Shown: positions 24,574-35,804 of the stretch, piece after piece | Layout of the letters: every line of letters starts with the position of its first letter | Numbering within the stretch: position 1 is the stretch's first letter | Origin: Microcebus murinus | Lineage: Eukaryota; Chordata; Mammalia; Primates; Cheirogaleidae | DNA: 64,000 nt | Direction of reading: 5' to 3' | NCBI RefSeq assembly: GCF_040939455.1 | Contig: NC_134116.1 | Coordinates: 74,603,900 to 74,667,899 of the forward strand | Program-made: the position numbers and the translations under genes | The notes under the pieces: model-generated | Database searches by the model: none | What the model saw: the letters and a program-made list of their open reading frames with translations, nothing else | Told to the model about the DNA's origin: nothing

Positions 24574-25058
24574 CAGCGGTCCCCAACCTTTTTTGACACC
24601 AGGGATTGGTTTCATGGAAGAAAATTTCCCATGAATAGGGGTGAGGGGGAGGGCAGGGGGAGGGGGGATGATTTCTGGATGATTCAAGTGAATTACACTC
24701 TTTGTGCAGTCAGACCTCTCTGCTGATGGTAATCTGCATTTGCAGCCGCTCCCCAGCGCTGGCATCACCGCCTCGGCTCCACCCCAGATCACCAGGCAGT
24801 AGATTCTCATAAGGAACGTGCAACCCAGATCCCTTACAATGTGCGGTTTATACTAGGGTTAGCGCCCCTATGACAATCTAATGCCGCTGCAGATGTGACA
24901 GGAGGCGGAGCTTGTGCAGTGATGCCAGCAACGGGGAGCGGCTATAAATACAGGTGCAGCTTCACTCACTTGCGCTCTGCTCTCCTCCTGCTGTGTGGCT
25001 GGTTCCTAACAGGCCACGGACCGGTACTGGTCCATGGCCTGGGGTTTGGGGACCGTAG
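24574..25058. mobile_element. MER1-type hAT-Charlie non-autonomous DNA transposon
   Basis: The 485 bp element begins 'cagcggtccccaacc' and ends with the near-inverted 'ggtttggggaccgtag'. Internal landmarks include 'attagattctcataagga' style blocks at 24799 and 'gacaggaggcggagcttg' at 24896. The end block 'gttcctaacaggccacggac' is at 25003. It is flanked by 8 bp near-identical duplications, actcaagg at 24566-24573 and acttaagg at 25059-25066, as expected for hAT transposition. The length fits the longer MER1A subtype better than MER1B. It encodes no transposase; the family was moved in trans by Charlie-type elements. Confidence 0.9.
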
Positions 25059-25066
25059 ACTTAAGG

Positions 25067-27200
25067 GATATCTTGGCTCTCGAGCCTTTGCTAAATTGTT
25101 GCTGTCAGGATTTCAAGAGTTATTTTGAAACCTGTCGAGGACTCGTGACCTCTGGCCTCCAGATTCAGGATTTTCCATAATCCCTACTACGACAACTGTT
25201 AAATTACTAAAAGCTTTAGAAGCCCTTTTCCTGTTTTAATTGAGCAAAATTAATTTCCTTCCTTCCTGGTGTAAATTGAGTTGATCTCATTTACCCTTGT
25301 TAGGAAGCGGTGATGGTGTTGATTGAATTAAGGGCTTCACACAGCTTTGGGATTGTTGACTGGGGAGAGGAGCTGCCGGGAGAGAGTTTCTCTAGTCGGA
25401 TCAGCAGCCTGGGAGAAATGGAGTCGTCACAGTGACACGGAGGCAGAAATATGCGGCGTCTGTGAATGTGCAAACAGACATAAGGTTAAGGAAATTGGCT
25501 TACACGTGAAATCTAGCTTCACATTGAGAATTTTCTACAGTGTCAAGTTCAGTGGCTGAGGAACTCAGAAAATGATGCTATTCTTCTTTTTTTTTTTTTA
25601 GTCCTACCTGGAGAAACGTAGAGGAGGAAATAGCACACAGTTTTTTTCTGTCCCATTAAAAAACAATGGTATAAAAAGGAGTGAAGAGTTATGGGAAAAG
25701 CTAAAAGACTTGTCCCTAGGAAGATTTCATTCACTAAGAGCACATTTAAATAGAACATTCAATTTTTCAAAGGGCCTTTTCATCCGTCTCTCTCATGAGA
25801 ACCCTGTCCGGGAGCCAGGGCAGGCCACCCCTGTCCTGCGGTGGGACAGGCCGGAGAACCTGGGGAGTTTGTCTGGGGTCTCAGGGGGGCGGGGAGAGTG
25901 GCCGAGCTAGAGATGAGCCCGCGCCTGTCTTGCTGCCAGTGCGCCCTTCACCCAGCGCCGTCGCCCACCCTGGCCCCACCCCCACACGCCCACCGTAGGA
26001 CTGAGAGACCCATGAGGAGGCAGCGGACAGTATTTAGCCGTGGGTGTAACCACTCTTTCAAAGCTGTCTCGCCCCTAGAGCTGAGGAAGCTCTAGGGGAC
26101 ATGCCGAATACCACAGTGGACACAGCCTGGTGTGTCATTCAGTGTGAACGAAGAGATCTGAGCAGCGCAATGAAGGAAGAGGGAGAGACTGGCAAGACGA
26201 AGGGAGAATTCGATGGGAGGCGTGCAAGTGGCTCTTCAAATTCCATACACCGGACTGGCTCAGGGGGAAAACTCAGTTGCTGTATTCATTCATTTATCCA
26301 TTGATTACTTTTAAACAAACGTGTATCGAGCCCCAGCCATGTGCCAGGTACCGTAGCTAGAGGCTGGGGACCGCAGGGGCATGGGCGTGATCCCTGCCCA
26401 GGGCATCTTGGAACAAGATGACAACCATGTATGTTCGGGTGAGGTCTTGCCTGGGACCTCCCAGCTCTCCCAGCCCCTGAGTCCCTCCCAAAGCCACGGC
26501 GCCATCTTCTGCACTCATCCCGTCACGATGTGCTTGATACCCCCTCAAAATTCCCACTGCACTGTACCCTGTGCCACATGCCCTGTGTAATTTACTTCGT
26601 GTGAATTTCTCTATGATAGCGCATCCTCCGATATGTCACAGGGCAGGGACGATGCCTTTCCCTGCACGCAGTGCCTCCTCCACAGTGAGCAGGTGGTGGA
26701 TATTTTCATCTTTTGCCAACTCATCGTCACAGATCCGTCTTCCTCCCATTTACTTTTCCCTTACAATTTTATAATAGTTGGTCCTCACATCACTAAAGAT
26801 GGAGCCTTTCTTTTGGGGGACTTTGGGTAGAGGTCTTCCATAAGAACCATGCAAACACTGGGTGCTTCTGGCAGTTTTGGTCTTGCCTTCACGGGACTTA
26901 GGCAAGACCAGAAACCGAACCTAAGGCTACCTGCCTCCCCCAGGTGAGTAGGATACCCAGAGCCGCCTAAAATGTCTTCTCTAGTGGTTTTCACATTATC
27001 TGAAGTGGCACTATCATATTCATGCTTGAGATAGTCATTGTGTCAGCACTCCCGTAATTAAAAAAAAAAAAAAATGGAAATGAGAGCACGGAAAGGGAAA
27101 AGGAAAAATCCGAATGCTACCATTTGCGCCAAGAACCTTATTCTATTTTTTTTTCCATGTCATACATAATTTTACAGAGTTTCAGTTTTCCTTTTAAAGG
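25067..27200. other. Non-coding DNA with an old repeat fragment
   Basis: Around 26282-26420 the sequence 'ttcattcatttatccattg', 'agccatgtgccaggtac' and 'gatccctgcccagggc' resembles a common old mammalian repeat in antisense, of L2 or similar type. CpG density rises briefly at 25800-26000. Poly-A occurs at 27060-27074. No gene is supported. Confidence 0.45.
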
Positions 27201-27204
27201 TCTT

Positions 27205-27432
27205 TGGGTTCTTGAGTTAGACTTGAATCCCAGATGCAAATTCTGCCTCTGCTCATTTTTAGCTGTGTGATTTTGGGCAAGAATCACATTTGACGGAACC
27301 TCTCTGTGCCTCAGTTTCCTCATCTGCAAAATGCGAATAACAGCAGTGCCTATTTCAAGGGGCTGTCGTGGGATGAAAGGAATTGACACAGGCAAAGCGC
27401 CTGGCACACGGTGAGTGCTCACAAATGCCGTG
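27205..27432 (-). repeat. MIR SINE, antisense
   Basis: Clear reverse-complement MIR order: 'tagctgtgtgattttgggca', 'cctctctgtgcctcagtttc', 'ctcatctgcaaaatgcg', 'gcgcctggcacacggtgag', 'tgctcacaaatg'. It is among the best preserved MIRs in the window. Confidence 0.93.
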
Positions 27433-27434
27433 AC

Positions 27435-28910
27435 AAGGAAAGAAAGCAGGATACCTGGGCATTGACAGTGAGCGTGGCAGCTCAGTCACATAGATTCTGT
27501 CATTTATTTACATAGCAACCACTGCTTCCAAGCAACTGGCTGGCAGAGCATTGCCCTGGGGACCTGGGCACTGAGCAGGTAAGTGCAGACGAGGAAGCCC
27601 AGCAGAAAGGCAGAGGGAGCAGCCAAGGTCAGGGCCTGCTCGGGGTGGGAGGGGAGATCTCGAGGGAAGGGCAACTAAAAGGAAGTGGGGTTCACTGTAG
27701 AGAGGGCCCAGGGGAGCACGGGGCTGGGTCGGCCACCTTGGCCCTGACAACTGCTGTGATCATTCACAGTTAGGGGTTTTGCGGGGAGGGAGGGAAGTCC
27801 CGGGCACAGCCAGGACGAGACTGGGAGCTATTCCCTGGCCGAGTTTGGCTGAGTGATTAAAGCCCTGGCGTCTGGTGCCGAGAAGAAATGAGGAAACGAA
27901 TGCTGGGACCCAACTGGCAGATGTGCTTGTTGTGCCGCGAGAAATTCACAGAACACCAGGCGCCATCTGGGCTGAGAGCTAGCTGTTTGGATGATGCAGT
28001 TCACACTTAAGAAGGTGAAGTATTAAACTCCTCGGCGCCCGCCCCCGTCTGCCTCTGCATCTGGGTGGCTGCAAGTGAGGGTGGAACCCCGACATAAAGC
28101 CACATTTCAGTGCACAGGTGATGACACCGTCAGTCTCTTCCTGGGAAAAAAAGCAGTCAAAACAGAGCATGCCGGGACTGACATTTTGCACAATATATAC
28201 AATAAAAATAAGAAAGAAATACATACACATAACAATTTAAATTTCCAACACGAAGAATAACTGTCAATTTTGTGCATGTACAGCAGCCCCGGTGGGCAGA
28301 CCTGCTAGAGGCTCTAATGTCCTGCTCCTCGAGATGCAAAGGAGACACAGGCTTTTCCTGACAGCCCGGTGCGTCTGTCTGCCTTTGCACACAGCGATCT
28401 TAGAGAGAAGTGGTCTGCGTAAGCTGCGTCATTACCATTGTCCATTCTCAGAACGTCTCTTGCGCTGGAGAAGCGTGGTTAGATAATAAATAGTTGCTGG
28501 TGGAATGCCTCCGGGTGTGGTTAGATAAAAAGAAAGGAAGGAAAATATATGGCACCATAGGGTGGGGTGGAGGGGGCTGGGGTTGGGCAACTCTTGATTT
28601 TCAACCTAAGAGTGACAAAGGGACAGGAGGCAAAATATGGACTCTATAGCTCAACCAAAGTGAGCCCAGTTGGCTTCTAAATAACAGCACTGAATGCACC
28701 GAGAACTGCGTCGCTCAAACAGCTGCCCCCCAGAAGCAGCCCGATAGGACAGGCGTAGCAAGGCACGTGGGAGCGAGGCTGCACCCCTGTCTTTTAGGGG
28801 CTCACAAGCTAATGCTCCTGACAAAAGTAAGGAAGGCTTCTAATTCCACTCAGAAAGTTCGAGGATTAAAATACTCCAGACAAGGAAAAAAGATCAGAGG
28901 AGGGAGAGAA
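27435..28910. other. Non-coding DNA, no gene recognised
   Basis: Mixed composition. No frame with a domain and no convincing repeat apart from short AT-rich patches at 28190-28260. Confidence 0.45.
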
Positions 28911-28914
28911 AAAT

Positions 28915-29055
28915 GAGATTGGCAAATTGTCGATAATCATTGAAACTGGGTGATGAGTCTGTAAGTATATTGATGGGGGGGGGGGTCATTATCCTGACAT
29001 TTCTAGTTTCTTGTATGTTCAGACATTTTCCAGATAAAAGTTTGAAATGGCGGGG
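28915..29055 (+). repeat. L1M 3' end fragment with G-run
   Basis: The segment 'gaaactgggtgatgagtctg' and the tail 'cagataaaagtttgaaatgg' match the L1M 3' terminus (gaatctgggtgatgggtaca, then ataaaaagtttaaaa). A run of 12 G residues lies at about 28975-28986, where such elements normally carry a short G stretch. Confidence 0.7.
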
Positions 29056-29314
29056 AGGGGGGAGGAAGGAGAGGAGCTATACATCTGTACATATATATTT
29101 TCTTTGAGCAAATTTTGACCTGGTTGGTGGGATTATCTTGAGTATGTTGGAAAGGAAGTGGAAAGAGACCAGTCATTAGTTAGAAATGGGAACGCAAGGT
29201 GGTAGAAATGTTAAGGAGAGGAGAGAGTTACCGTGAGCAGGGGAGACTCCAGAGCAGACAACAGCTGGGGTCTTGAGGGCCCATGTGCAAGAGAAAGTGC
29301 TAGAAGAATGTCAG

Positions 29315-29440
29315 GTTCACTCATTCTTTCAACAAATACTGAGCGTTTTTGTGTCTGGGCCTCATTCAAGGCCCTGGGGACAGAGCACGAGGCAGATAGA
29401 GGCGTCTTTGGCCACATGGTGCTGATGTCCCAAAAGAGGG
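29315..29440 (-). repeat. Old mammalian repeat fragment (L2-like), antisense
   Basis: 'ttcactcattctttcaacaa' followed by 'atactgagcg' and 'aaggccctggggacagagca' resembles the widespread 'cattcattcaacaaatattt' / 'ggcactggggatacag' repeat. The family name is uncertain. Confidence 0.5.
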
Positions 29441-29771
29441 CTAATAGGGACGTGAAGAAGTTTCCATGGAGCGTCTGTGCCCTGTCTGGGGGTCCAGCTC
29501 CCTAACTCAGGCCCTGCCACTGCTTCTGACGCTTCTATCCAGAAGGTCAGGAGTGCACTAGGGGGTAAGGACAGCTGGGGGTGAAGAGCTGCGTGCCGGC
29601 CGCTCAGGCCCTCTTCCCTCTCTTGAGGATCTGGGCTCTTCCTCCCCCTTCCTGCTGCCATGTGGCCAAGCCCTGAGACGCTTGCTACATGGCCCAGAAT
29701 GACGACTTCTGACACCGCAAGCACAATACAGGAGAAGGCACAGTCAGCATGCCAGGCAGAGTGATTGTCAT

Positions 29772-31010
29772 TGCAAACCAGAGCTCCCCACTTGCGGGGC
29801 TGAGTAGCATTTGAGGCAGGCCCGCGAGGAGATCAGCTACTTCTCCCCATGGAGCCAGGTCCCTAAGATAGGGGTCGCCACAGAGGATAAGGAAATTGAT
29901 AGGCAACAGAGAGAAATAAAAGAATACACAGAGACTAAGGTATAGTTCATAGTTTTTTGTTTTTTTTTTTTTTTGAGACAGAGTCTCACTTTGTTGCCCA
30001 GGCTAGAGTGAGTGCCGTGGCGTCAGCCTAGCTCACAGCAACCTCAATCTCCGGGGCTCAGCCATCCTACTGCCTCAGCCTCCCGAGTAGCTGGGACTAC
30101 AGGCATGCACCAGCATGCCCGGCTAATTTTTTGTATATATATTCTTTAGTTGGTCAATTAATTTATTTCTATTTTTGGTAGAGACGGGGTCTCTCTCAGG
30201 CTGGTTTCGAACTCCTGACCTTGAGCAATCCGCCCGCCTCGGCCTCCCATAGTGCTAGGATTACAGGCGTGAGCCACTGCGCCCGGCTATAGTTTTATAT
30301 ATATATAAAGATCAGATATAACACAGCGGGAAGTACCTAGGGGACTGGCATATCTCCATCAACGCCAGCAATATGGTTAGATTCATACAGGTTTTTATAA
30401 TCACAGACATCAATTACCAGTTGTCAGGGTAACATATTTGCACATCAGGGAATGCAGTTGCTAGGGGATACAGGTAGTGGGTTAGGGTCAAAAGTCCTCT
30501 CAAGGGGCTTCTAATCTATCCAGGTGAACAAACAGGTACAAAGTCTTTCAGGGGCTAGCTTCTAAGTTCTAAGAGGTAGTTGTCAATTAACAGAGGTAAA
30601 ACAAAAGAGGTATAGTGACTCAATATTTCTTTGATTAGTTATGGTGGACTTACAGGTAGACAGACAGGAGAGAGCAGGAGGCCCATCTCTATAAAACAGG
30701 TTGTTTATAACTAGCAGGGCGCTTCTCTGGGCAAAGTGCACTCATTGTCTCCGGCTCCCATCCTGCGGGCCATATTTGCTTTGTCTTGTCATTCAAGACA
30801 CAGGGAAGCTCACAGATTTTGAGACACTGGGAAGCCTTCCTGGAAAACATCCCCGCCGGAGATCTGAGAGCTCTCCCATGATGGCGGCCTCTAATAAGTG
30901 AACCACTGAGTCCACACATTCCTTCAGGGCAAAACCCTGCAAACTCCTGTTTCTGCCTTTAACATAGTAATATAGGGTTATACAATAGAATAATGATCTT
31001 ATGAGCCACA
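29772..31010 (-). mobile_element. Candidate solo LTR of a class II-like endogenous retrovirus
   Basis: Read on the minus strand, the block starts with TGTGGCTC (position 31010 downwards) and can be ended at TTTGCA (29772), giving the TG...CA ends of LTRs. Near-identical 6 bp flanks (tgtcat at 29766-29771, tttcat at 31011-31016) fit a 6 bp target duplication. A TATA-like box, GATTATAAAAACC on the minus strand, lies near 30390-30402. A TC-rich stretch resembling U5 lies at about 29890-29935. There are no retroviral genes. A lemur-type Alu sits inside. The left edge is uncertain, and the match is structural, not a recognised family, so a lemur-lineage element is inferred. Confidence 0.4.
29952..30287 (-). 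mobile_element. Full-length dimeric Alu, lemur-type, antisense
   Basis: The order on the + strand is a poly-T run, 'gagacagagtctcactttgt', 'gcgtcagcctagctcacagc', 'tactgcctcagcctcccgag', a long AT-rich middle linker at about 30127-30180, 'gagacggggtctctctcagg', and 'gcgtgagccactgcgcccgg'. The 'cgtcagcctagctcacagca' block and the linker that resembles 'ttagttgtccagctaattt' are features I associate with strepsirrhine, especially lemur, Alus. A short matching flank (tatagtt at 29941 and 30288) is the probable target duplication. It is nested inside the LTR-like block and hence younger than it. Confidence 0.93.
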
Positions 31011-31016
31011 TTTCAT

Positions 31017-33065
31017 TAATTCCTCAATCATATTTCCCCATCGCCCACTTCCTGGAGGGAACATTGCACCAGGCCAGGAGGCTGCCGTGGGGCCTGCCAA
31101 GCCCTCCCTCCACGCCTGGACCTGACCTTAGCAGGTGCCCTCAGCAACCCCCGCCTCGCTTCTGCCACCACCGCCCGGGCACTGCCAGGAGGCTCTCCCC
31201 GCTTTGCTGTGCTCTGTCATCCCTACCTGAGCCCCCCCACCCCCTGGGGAGGCCGTGACCAGCTTCCCCAGCAGCAGTTCCAGGAAGGCATCTGCTCCGC
31301 GTCCGCTCCCGCTGCGCCAAGGTCCAGCCCAAACGCTCAGATTAGAGCTTGTCAGGCAAGTGCTGAAAACCTGCAGCAGGACTCATTTGTAAGCACAGTA
31401 ATGAGACATCCCAGGACGGGAAGCCTGGTTTTATTTTTAACACTGCAGAGCTGACACCCCTGAATGCTTATACTACCGGCTGCCAGGCGAAGGAGGGAGC
31501 GGGCGGCGCTCAGGGCGCGGGCTCCGTGTGCTGGTGGGACTGGAGGGACATGACGCCTGGGGACAGTGGCCCGGGGTGAGCACAGGGTGGGGAGGAGGCT
31601 CACCGCCAACACCTGCTCTGACTTGGACCTGATGAAGAACAGCTCTGGCACGAGGAGCTTGTCAGGCACCACAGCGCATCCTGGGGGCGCTTGAAAAACT
31701 GCCCGGGGAGGCTCCTAGCCTCTTACCTCTTACCTGGTGCCTGTGGATTCTGGGTGCCGTGAGTCCTGCCCTGCCATCGAGCTGGGCAGGTGCCACGTGC
31801 TCTGAGATCTCTGATCGATTTGTTCCTGGCAGGAACACAATTTGCTATTGTGGGCAAATCGGCTGTCACAGCACTCAGCCCCACTGTCGCCCCAGCAGGC
31901 TGGGGCTGCCCAGCAGGAGGACATCCTGGGCCTTTCTCTCCCTCTCCCCACACCTGGTCTCTGGCTCACTGCTGCTGCACACCAGCTCTTTTCTGCTGCG
32001 TCCTCTGTAGCCACGGGGCCGCTTGTTCTCCCAGGCAAATGCTGAAGGGACACTCTGCTCTCCAGCAGACTGCTGCACTCCTATATTTAGCCGCATTGTG
32101 GAATACTGACAATGATCCTTTGTACTGACAGCACACCTTCTATCAGGTGTTTGCGCTCTGCAAACATCAACAGCACAGCACCCTTGGGGAGGAAGGATTG
32201 TGCCAAGCCTTCCGATGCCAGGCTTGTAGCTAGAGCGACCAAGGCCCGGGGAGGCAGGGTGTCGCCAAGGTCTTCTAAAGAGTCAGGAGCCAGAATGGAA
32301 CCAGGAGCTGCTCCTGGAAGGTTTTCACCTGACGTGTCTCTTTCTGGGCCTGCAGCTCCCCAGAGCCCCTCCTCTCTCCCCCCCAGCACTAAAACGTTCC
32401 TTCACTCACACAGATGTCCTGGGTACCCAGACATGCTTGTGACTTGGCTTTAAAACCCACATGCTGACTCGATAGAAACACAGAAATGCTGTCTGTGCTG
32501 AGGCTGGCATTTGCATCACCATGGCACCTCGATGCTCAGGGGAGACGTTTCCCCCAAAATCCATACCTTGGCTGAATGGATCTATGAGGGTGGGGCCCCA
32601 GAGGAAGTGCTATGGAATTTTGGGAGGGTAGTTCAGATCTCATCTGTTTTATGACACTGAGCAGCCAATCAGATGCCCCCCTGTACAGAAGTGGCTGGAC
32701 ACAGGCAGTCCTGGGGTACAGAGACAAAGCTGTGGGGTGAGGGGTCCTGGGTAGAGACCCTCAGGGATTCCTTGGGCACCAGCAGGATCTGTCCTTTTCG
32801 ACAGAGCTGATCACACCATACATTGGAAGCTCAAAACCAATTGCTTTCCTTTCCTTCTCTTGTCACAGATAATTAACACTCCTTTATAGCAGATGCAATG
32901 GATGTGGCAACAGTTCTGATGCCTTAGCAAAGGCAGAAACGGCAGAAAGTGGTGTTCACCAGAATGAGCTTTTGGTACGGAGTACTCCATGTGGGGGTAG
33001 GACAGTGCAATGGTTAAGACACAGGGTTTGTGTTCCCCAATATGTATCCCATTCCACAACTGATA
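31017..33065. other. Non-coding DNA, GC-rich in parts
   Basis: GC-rich stretches at 31060-31340 and 31480-31640 give overlapping frames in all directions, none with a domain. No confident repeat is recognised. Confidence 0.45.
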
Positions 33066-33069
33066 ACTG

Positions 33070-33510
33070 ACACTATTCATGGAGAGGTGGGGGGCTATGT
33101 TAGCAAACCAGGGCAGGTACTTGCAAATTTGTCTACCATAGAACATGGGTGTGACTTCCCAGGCCAGTACATAAGAGGCAACAGCACTTCCATCCTGGTG
33201 CCCGGGGTGACTCCCTCTGAGGGAATTCAGCCTCCACGCCGCACACTCAGCAGCCCATGGAGAAGCCCGTGGAGAGAGGGGCCCAAGCCTCTGGCCTCCA
33301 ACTCGTACCAGCTTCCCAGAGGAGTGCACGGGGCCCTCTTGGGGGCAGGCTGTCCAGCCCTCGCAAGGCTTCAGGTGACTGCAGCCCCAGCCAAGTTACA
33401 GCTGCAACCAATGATGGAACTCCCAGGGAGAACTACCAGCCTGAGTCCTTCCTGAGTTCCCCATCAACAGATGCAGAAAATCGTATGGTTTTTTAAGCCA
33501 CTGTGTTTGG
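33070..33510 (+). repeat. MLT-like ERVL-MaLR LTR remnant
   Basis: Phrases resembling the 3' half of diverged MLT1/MLT2 LTRs are present: 'ggtgactgcagccccagcc' at 33373, 'cctgagttccccatcaacag' near 33451, and 'ttttttaagccactgtgttt' at 33488. The last corresponds to the LTR wording 'tttaagccactaagtttggg'. The 5' limit is unclear. There are no internal retroviral genes. Confidence 0.55.
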
Positions 33511-33524
33511 GGAAGAAAAGTCTT

Positions 33525-35120
33525 AAGCTAGCAGAGATTGGTTCATGAAGTTTAAAGAAAGAAGATGTCTCCCTTACATAAAAGGGCAAGGTGAAGCAGC
33601 AAGTGCTGGTGGAGAAGCTGCAGCCAGTCGTCCAGAAGATCTAGCTGAGATCACTGATGGAAGTGGCTACACTAAGCAACAGGTTTTCAATGTAGACAAA
33701 ACAGCCTTCTATTGGAAGATGCCATCTAGAATTTTCATAACTAGAGAGGAGAAGCCAATGCCTGGCTTCAAAGCTTTGAGGACAGGTTGACTCTCTTGTC
33801 AACCTGCAGCTGGTGACTTGAAGTTGAAGACAGTGCTCATTTACCCATCTGAAAACTCTAGGCCCTTAGGAATGAGGCTAAATCTACTCTTCCTATGCTC
33901 TATGGATGGGACAACAAAGGCTGGATGACAGCACATCTGTTTGCAGCATTGTTTACTTAATATTTTAAGCCCACTGTTGAGACCTACTGCTCAGGAAAAA
34001 AGATTTCTTTCCAAATATTAGGTGACAATGCACCTAGTCACCCAAGAGCTCTGATGGAGATGTACAGGAGATTAATGTTGTTTCTCTGCCTGCTAAGACA
34101 ACGTCTATTCTGTAGTCCATGGGTCAAGTAATAATTTTGACTTTCAAGTCTTATTATTCAAGAAATGCATTTCATAAGGCCATAGCTGCCACAGAGAGTG
34201 ATTCCACTGATGGATCTGGGCAAGTAAATTGAAAACCTTCTAGAAAGGATTCACCATTGTATGTATCATTAAAAATACTCATGATTCATGGGAGGATGTC
34301 AAAATATCAACATTAACAGGAGTTTGGGAGAAGCTGATTCCAACTTTCTAGGGCAACTTTGAGGGCTTCAAGACTTCAGTGGAGGAAGCAACTGCAGATG
34401 TGGTGGTAACAGCAGGAGAACTAGAATTAGAAGTGGAGCCTGGAGACATGATTAAGTTGCTGCAACCTCGTGATGAAACTTGAACGGATGAGGAGTTGCT
34501 TCTTACGGGTGAGCAAAGAAAATGGTTTCCTGAGATGGAATCTACTCCTGGTGAAGATGCTGTGAACACTGTTGAAATGACAACAAAGGCTTTAGAATAT
34601 TCCATAAACTTAGTTGATGTGCCAACTCTTACAGTGGCAGGGTGTGAGGAGATTGCCTCTGATTTTGAAAGAAGTCCTACCGGGAGCAAAGTGCGATCCA
34701 ACAGCATCACATGCTACAGAGATATTTTTCATGAAAGGAAGAGTAAATCAAAAGTAGCAAACTTCATTGTGTCTTATTTTAAGAAATTTCTATAGCCACC
34801 CCAGCCTTCAGCCACTGCCACCCTGATCAGTCAGCAGCCGTCAACATCAACATTGAGGCAAGACTCTCCAACGGCAAAAAGATTACAACTTGCTGAAAGC
34901 TCAGAGAATTGTTAGCATTTTTTAGCAATGAAGTATTTTAAATTAAAATATGTACCTTTTTTTAGATATAACGTTATCGCATACTTAGGCTACAGTATAT
35001 GTAAACATAACTTTTATATGCACTAGGAAACCAAAAAATTCATGTGACTTGCTTTATTGAGCTATTCACTTAACTGTGGTGGTCTGGAACCAAACCCGCC
35101 ATGTCTCCAAAGTGTGCCTG
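33525..35120 (+). mobile_element. Tigger1 DNA transposon, 5'-truncated, transposase disrupted
   Basis: Tigger1 is a pogo/Tc1-mariner superfamily element. The copy lacks its 5' end and the N-terminal DNA-binding region. It keeps transposase pieces: an 81-codon frame at 33545-33790, with the peptide '[18 protein letters not shown]' around the first catalytic Asp, and a 99-codon frame at 34496-34795 from the C-terminal tail. Between them, 'ggtgacaatgcacc' near 34021 encodes the second catalytic Asp region (DNAP), but frameshifts and stops break the gene. The 3' end (about 35071-35120) carries 'ggtggtctggaaccaaaccc' and closes at 'gtgtgcctg', the Tigger1 inverted terminus. It cannot encode an active transposase. 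Confidence 0.93.
33545..34798 (+). pseudogene. Tigger1 transposase pseudogene (DDE family)
   Basis: Coding remnant of the Tigger1 transposase, the family from which the host TIGD genes derive. Open segments: residues with the motif '[12 protein letters not shown]' (about codons 45-60 of the first frame), then frameshifted sequence with 'DNAP', then a C-terminal acidic stretch with '[20 protein letters not shown]'. The last segment ends in 'YFKKFL', close to the normal C-terminal 'YFKK'. Multiple indels separate the three. Codons are decayed rather than maintained, so there is no sign of domestication. It is not host TIGD1, because the repeat 3' inverted terminus follows directly. Confidence 0.9.
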
Positions 35121-35199
35121 CAGTACCTTTATCATAAGGCAGGTCAGCCAAAGGTGCCGCGGGAAGGGAAAGGCAGGGAAATGCAGGCCAGGGAAAGCC

Positions 35200-35800
35200 A
35201 TTGTAAAAAGTGGATACATATGCTTCTCTTCCATTTATATCCTCTCTGCCTTGGATGCCGTATCATTTATAATTAAGTTCAGCCAAATAGAAAACCCAAA
35301 ACAACAGTTGCTTAAGTAAGTCCTATTCTTACTTAAGAAGGTTTCTCTATTGTAAAAATTCTGGAAGTAAGCAGTTCAGGGACGGTTCGGTGACTCCATG
35401 GTGACAGTAACCTAGGCTCCTTGAAATTTTTGCTTTGCCTCGTGCAACTTTCATTCTCATGGTCACCTCATGGTTCAGAATGGCTACTGGAGTGCCAGTC
35501 ATTACTTCTGAATTCCAGTCACTTATCAGGGGGAAAGGACAAAGAAGAGCATGCCCCTTCCATTTAGAGATACTCACTAGAAGTTGCACATGCCAGTTCT
35601 ACTTGCATCCCATTGGTCAGAACTAAGTCACGTGGCCATATCAATCTGCAAGGGAGGCTGGGAGATATAGTCTTTATCCTGTGCAGCCAGGTACACAGTT
35701 ATAAACTGACATCTGTGTTACTACTAATAAAGGGAAAATGGGTATTGGGGAAACATCAAGCAGTCTGCCACAGATGCCAAATCCCCTGTACCCATCATCC
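35200..35800 (-). repeat. Old mammalian interspersed repeat, family unresolved
   Basis: I recognise recurrent wording: 'ttctcatggtcacctcatgg', 'agaatggctactggagtgcc', 'acttgcatcccattggtcag', 'aactaagtcacgtggccata' and 'gcaagggaggctgggagata'. These occur together in a common mammalian repeat, but I cannot assign its name. A 10 bp perfect inverted repeat occurs at 35311-35337. The orientation given is a guess. Confidence 0.5.
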
Positions 35801-35804
35801 TTAA

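Noticed and set aside
29863..29886. Primer-binding-site-like string (tggcgacccc on the minus strand)
   Set aside because: It starts like a lysine-tRNA binding site, but the remaining bases do not match any tRNA 3' end I can recall. Not used as evidence for a provirus.
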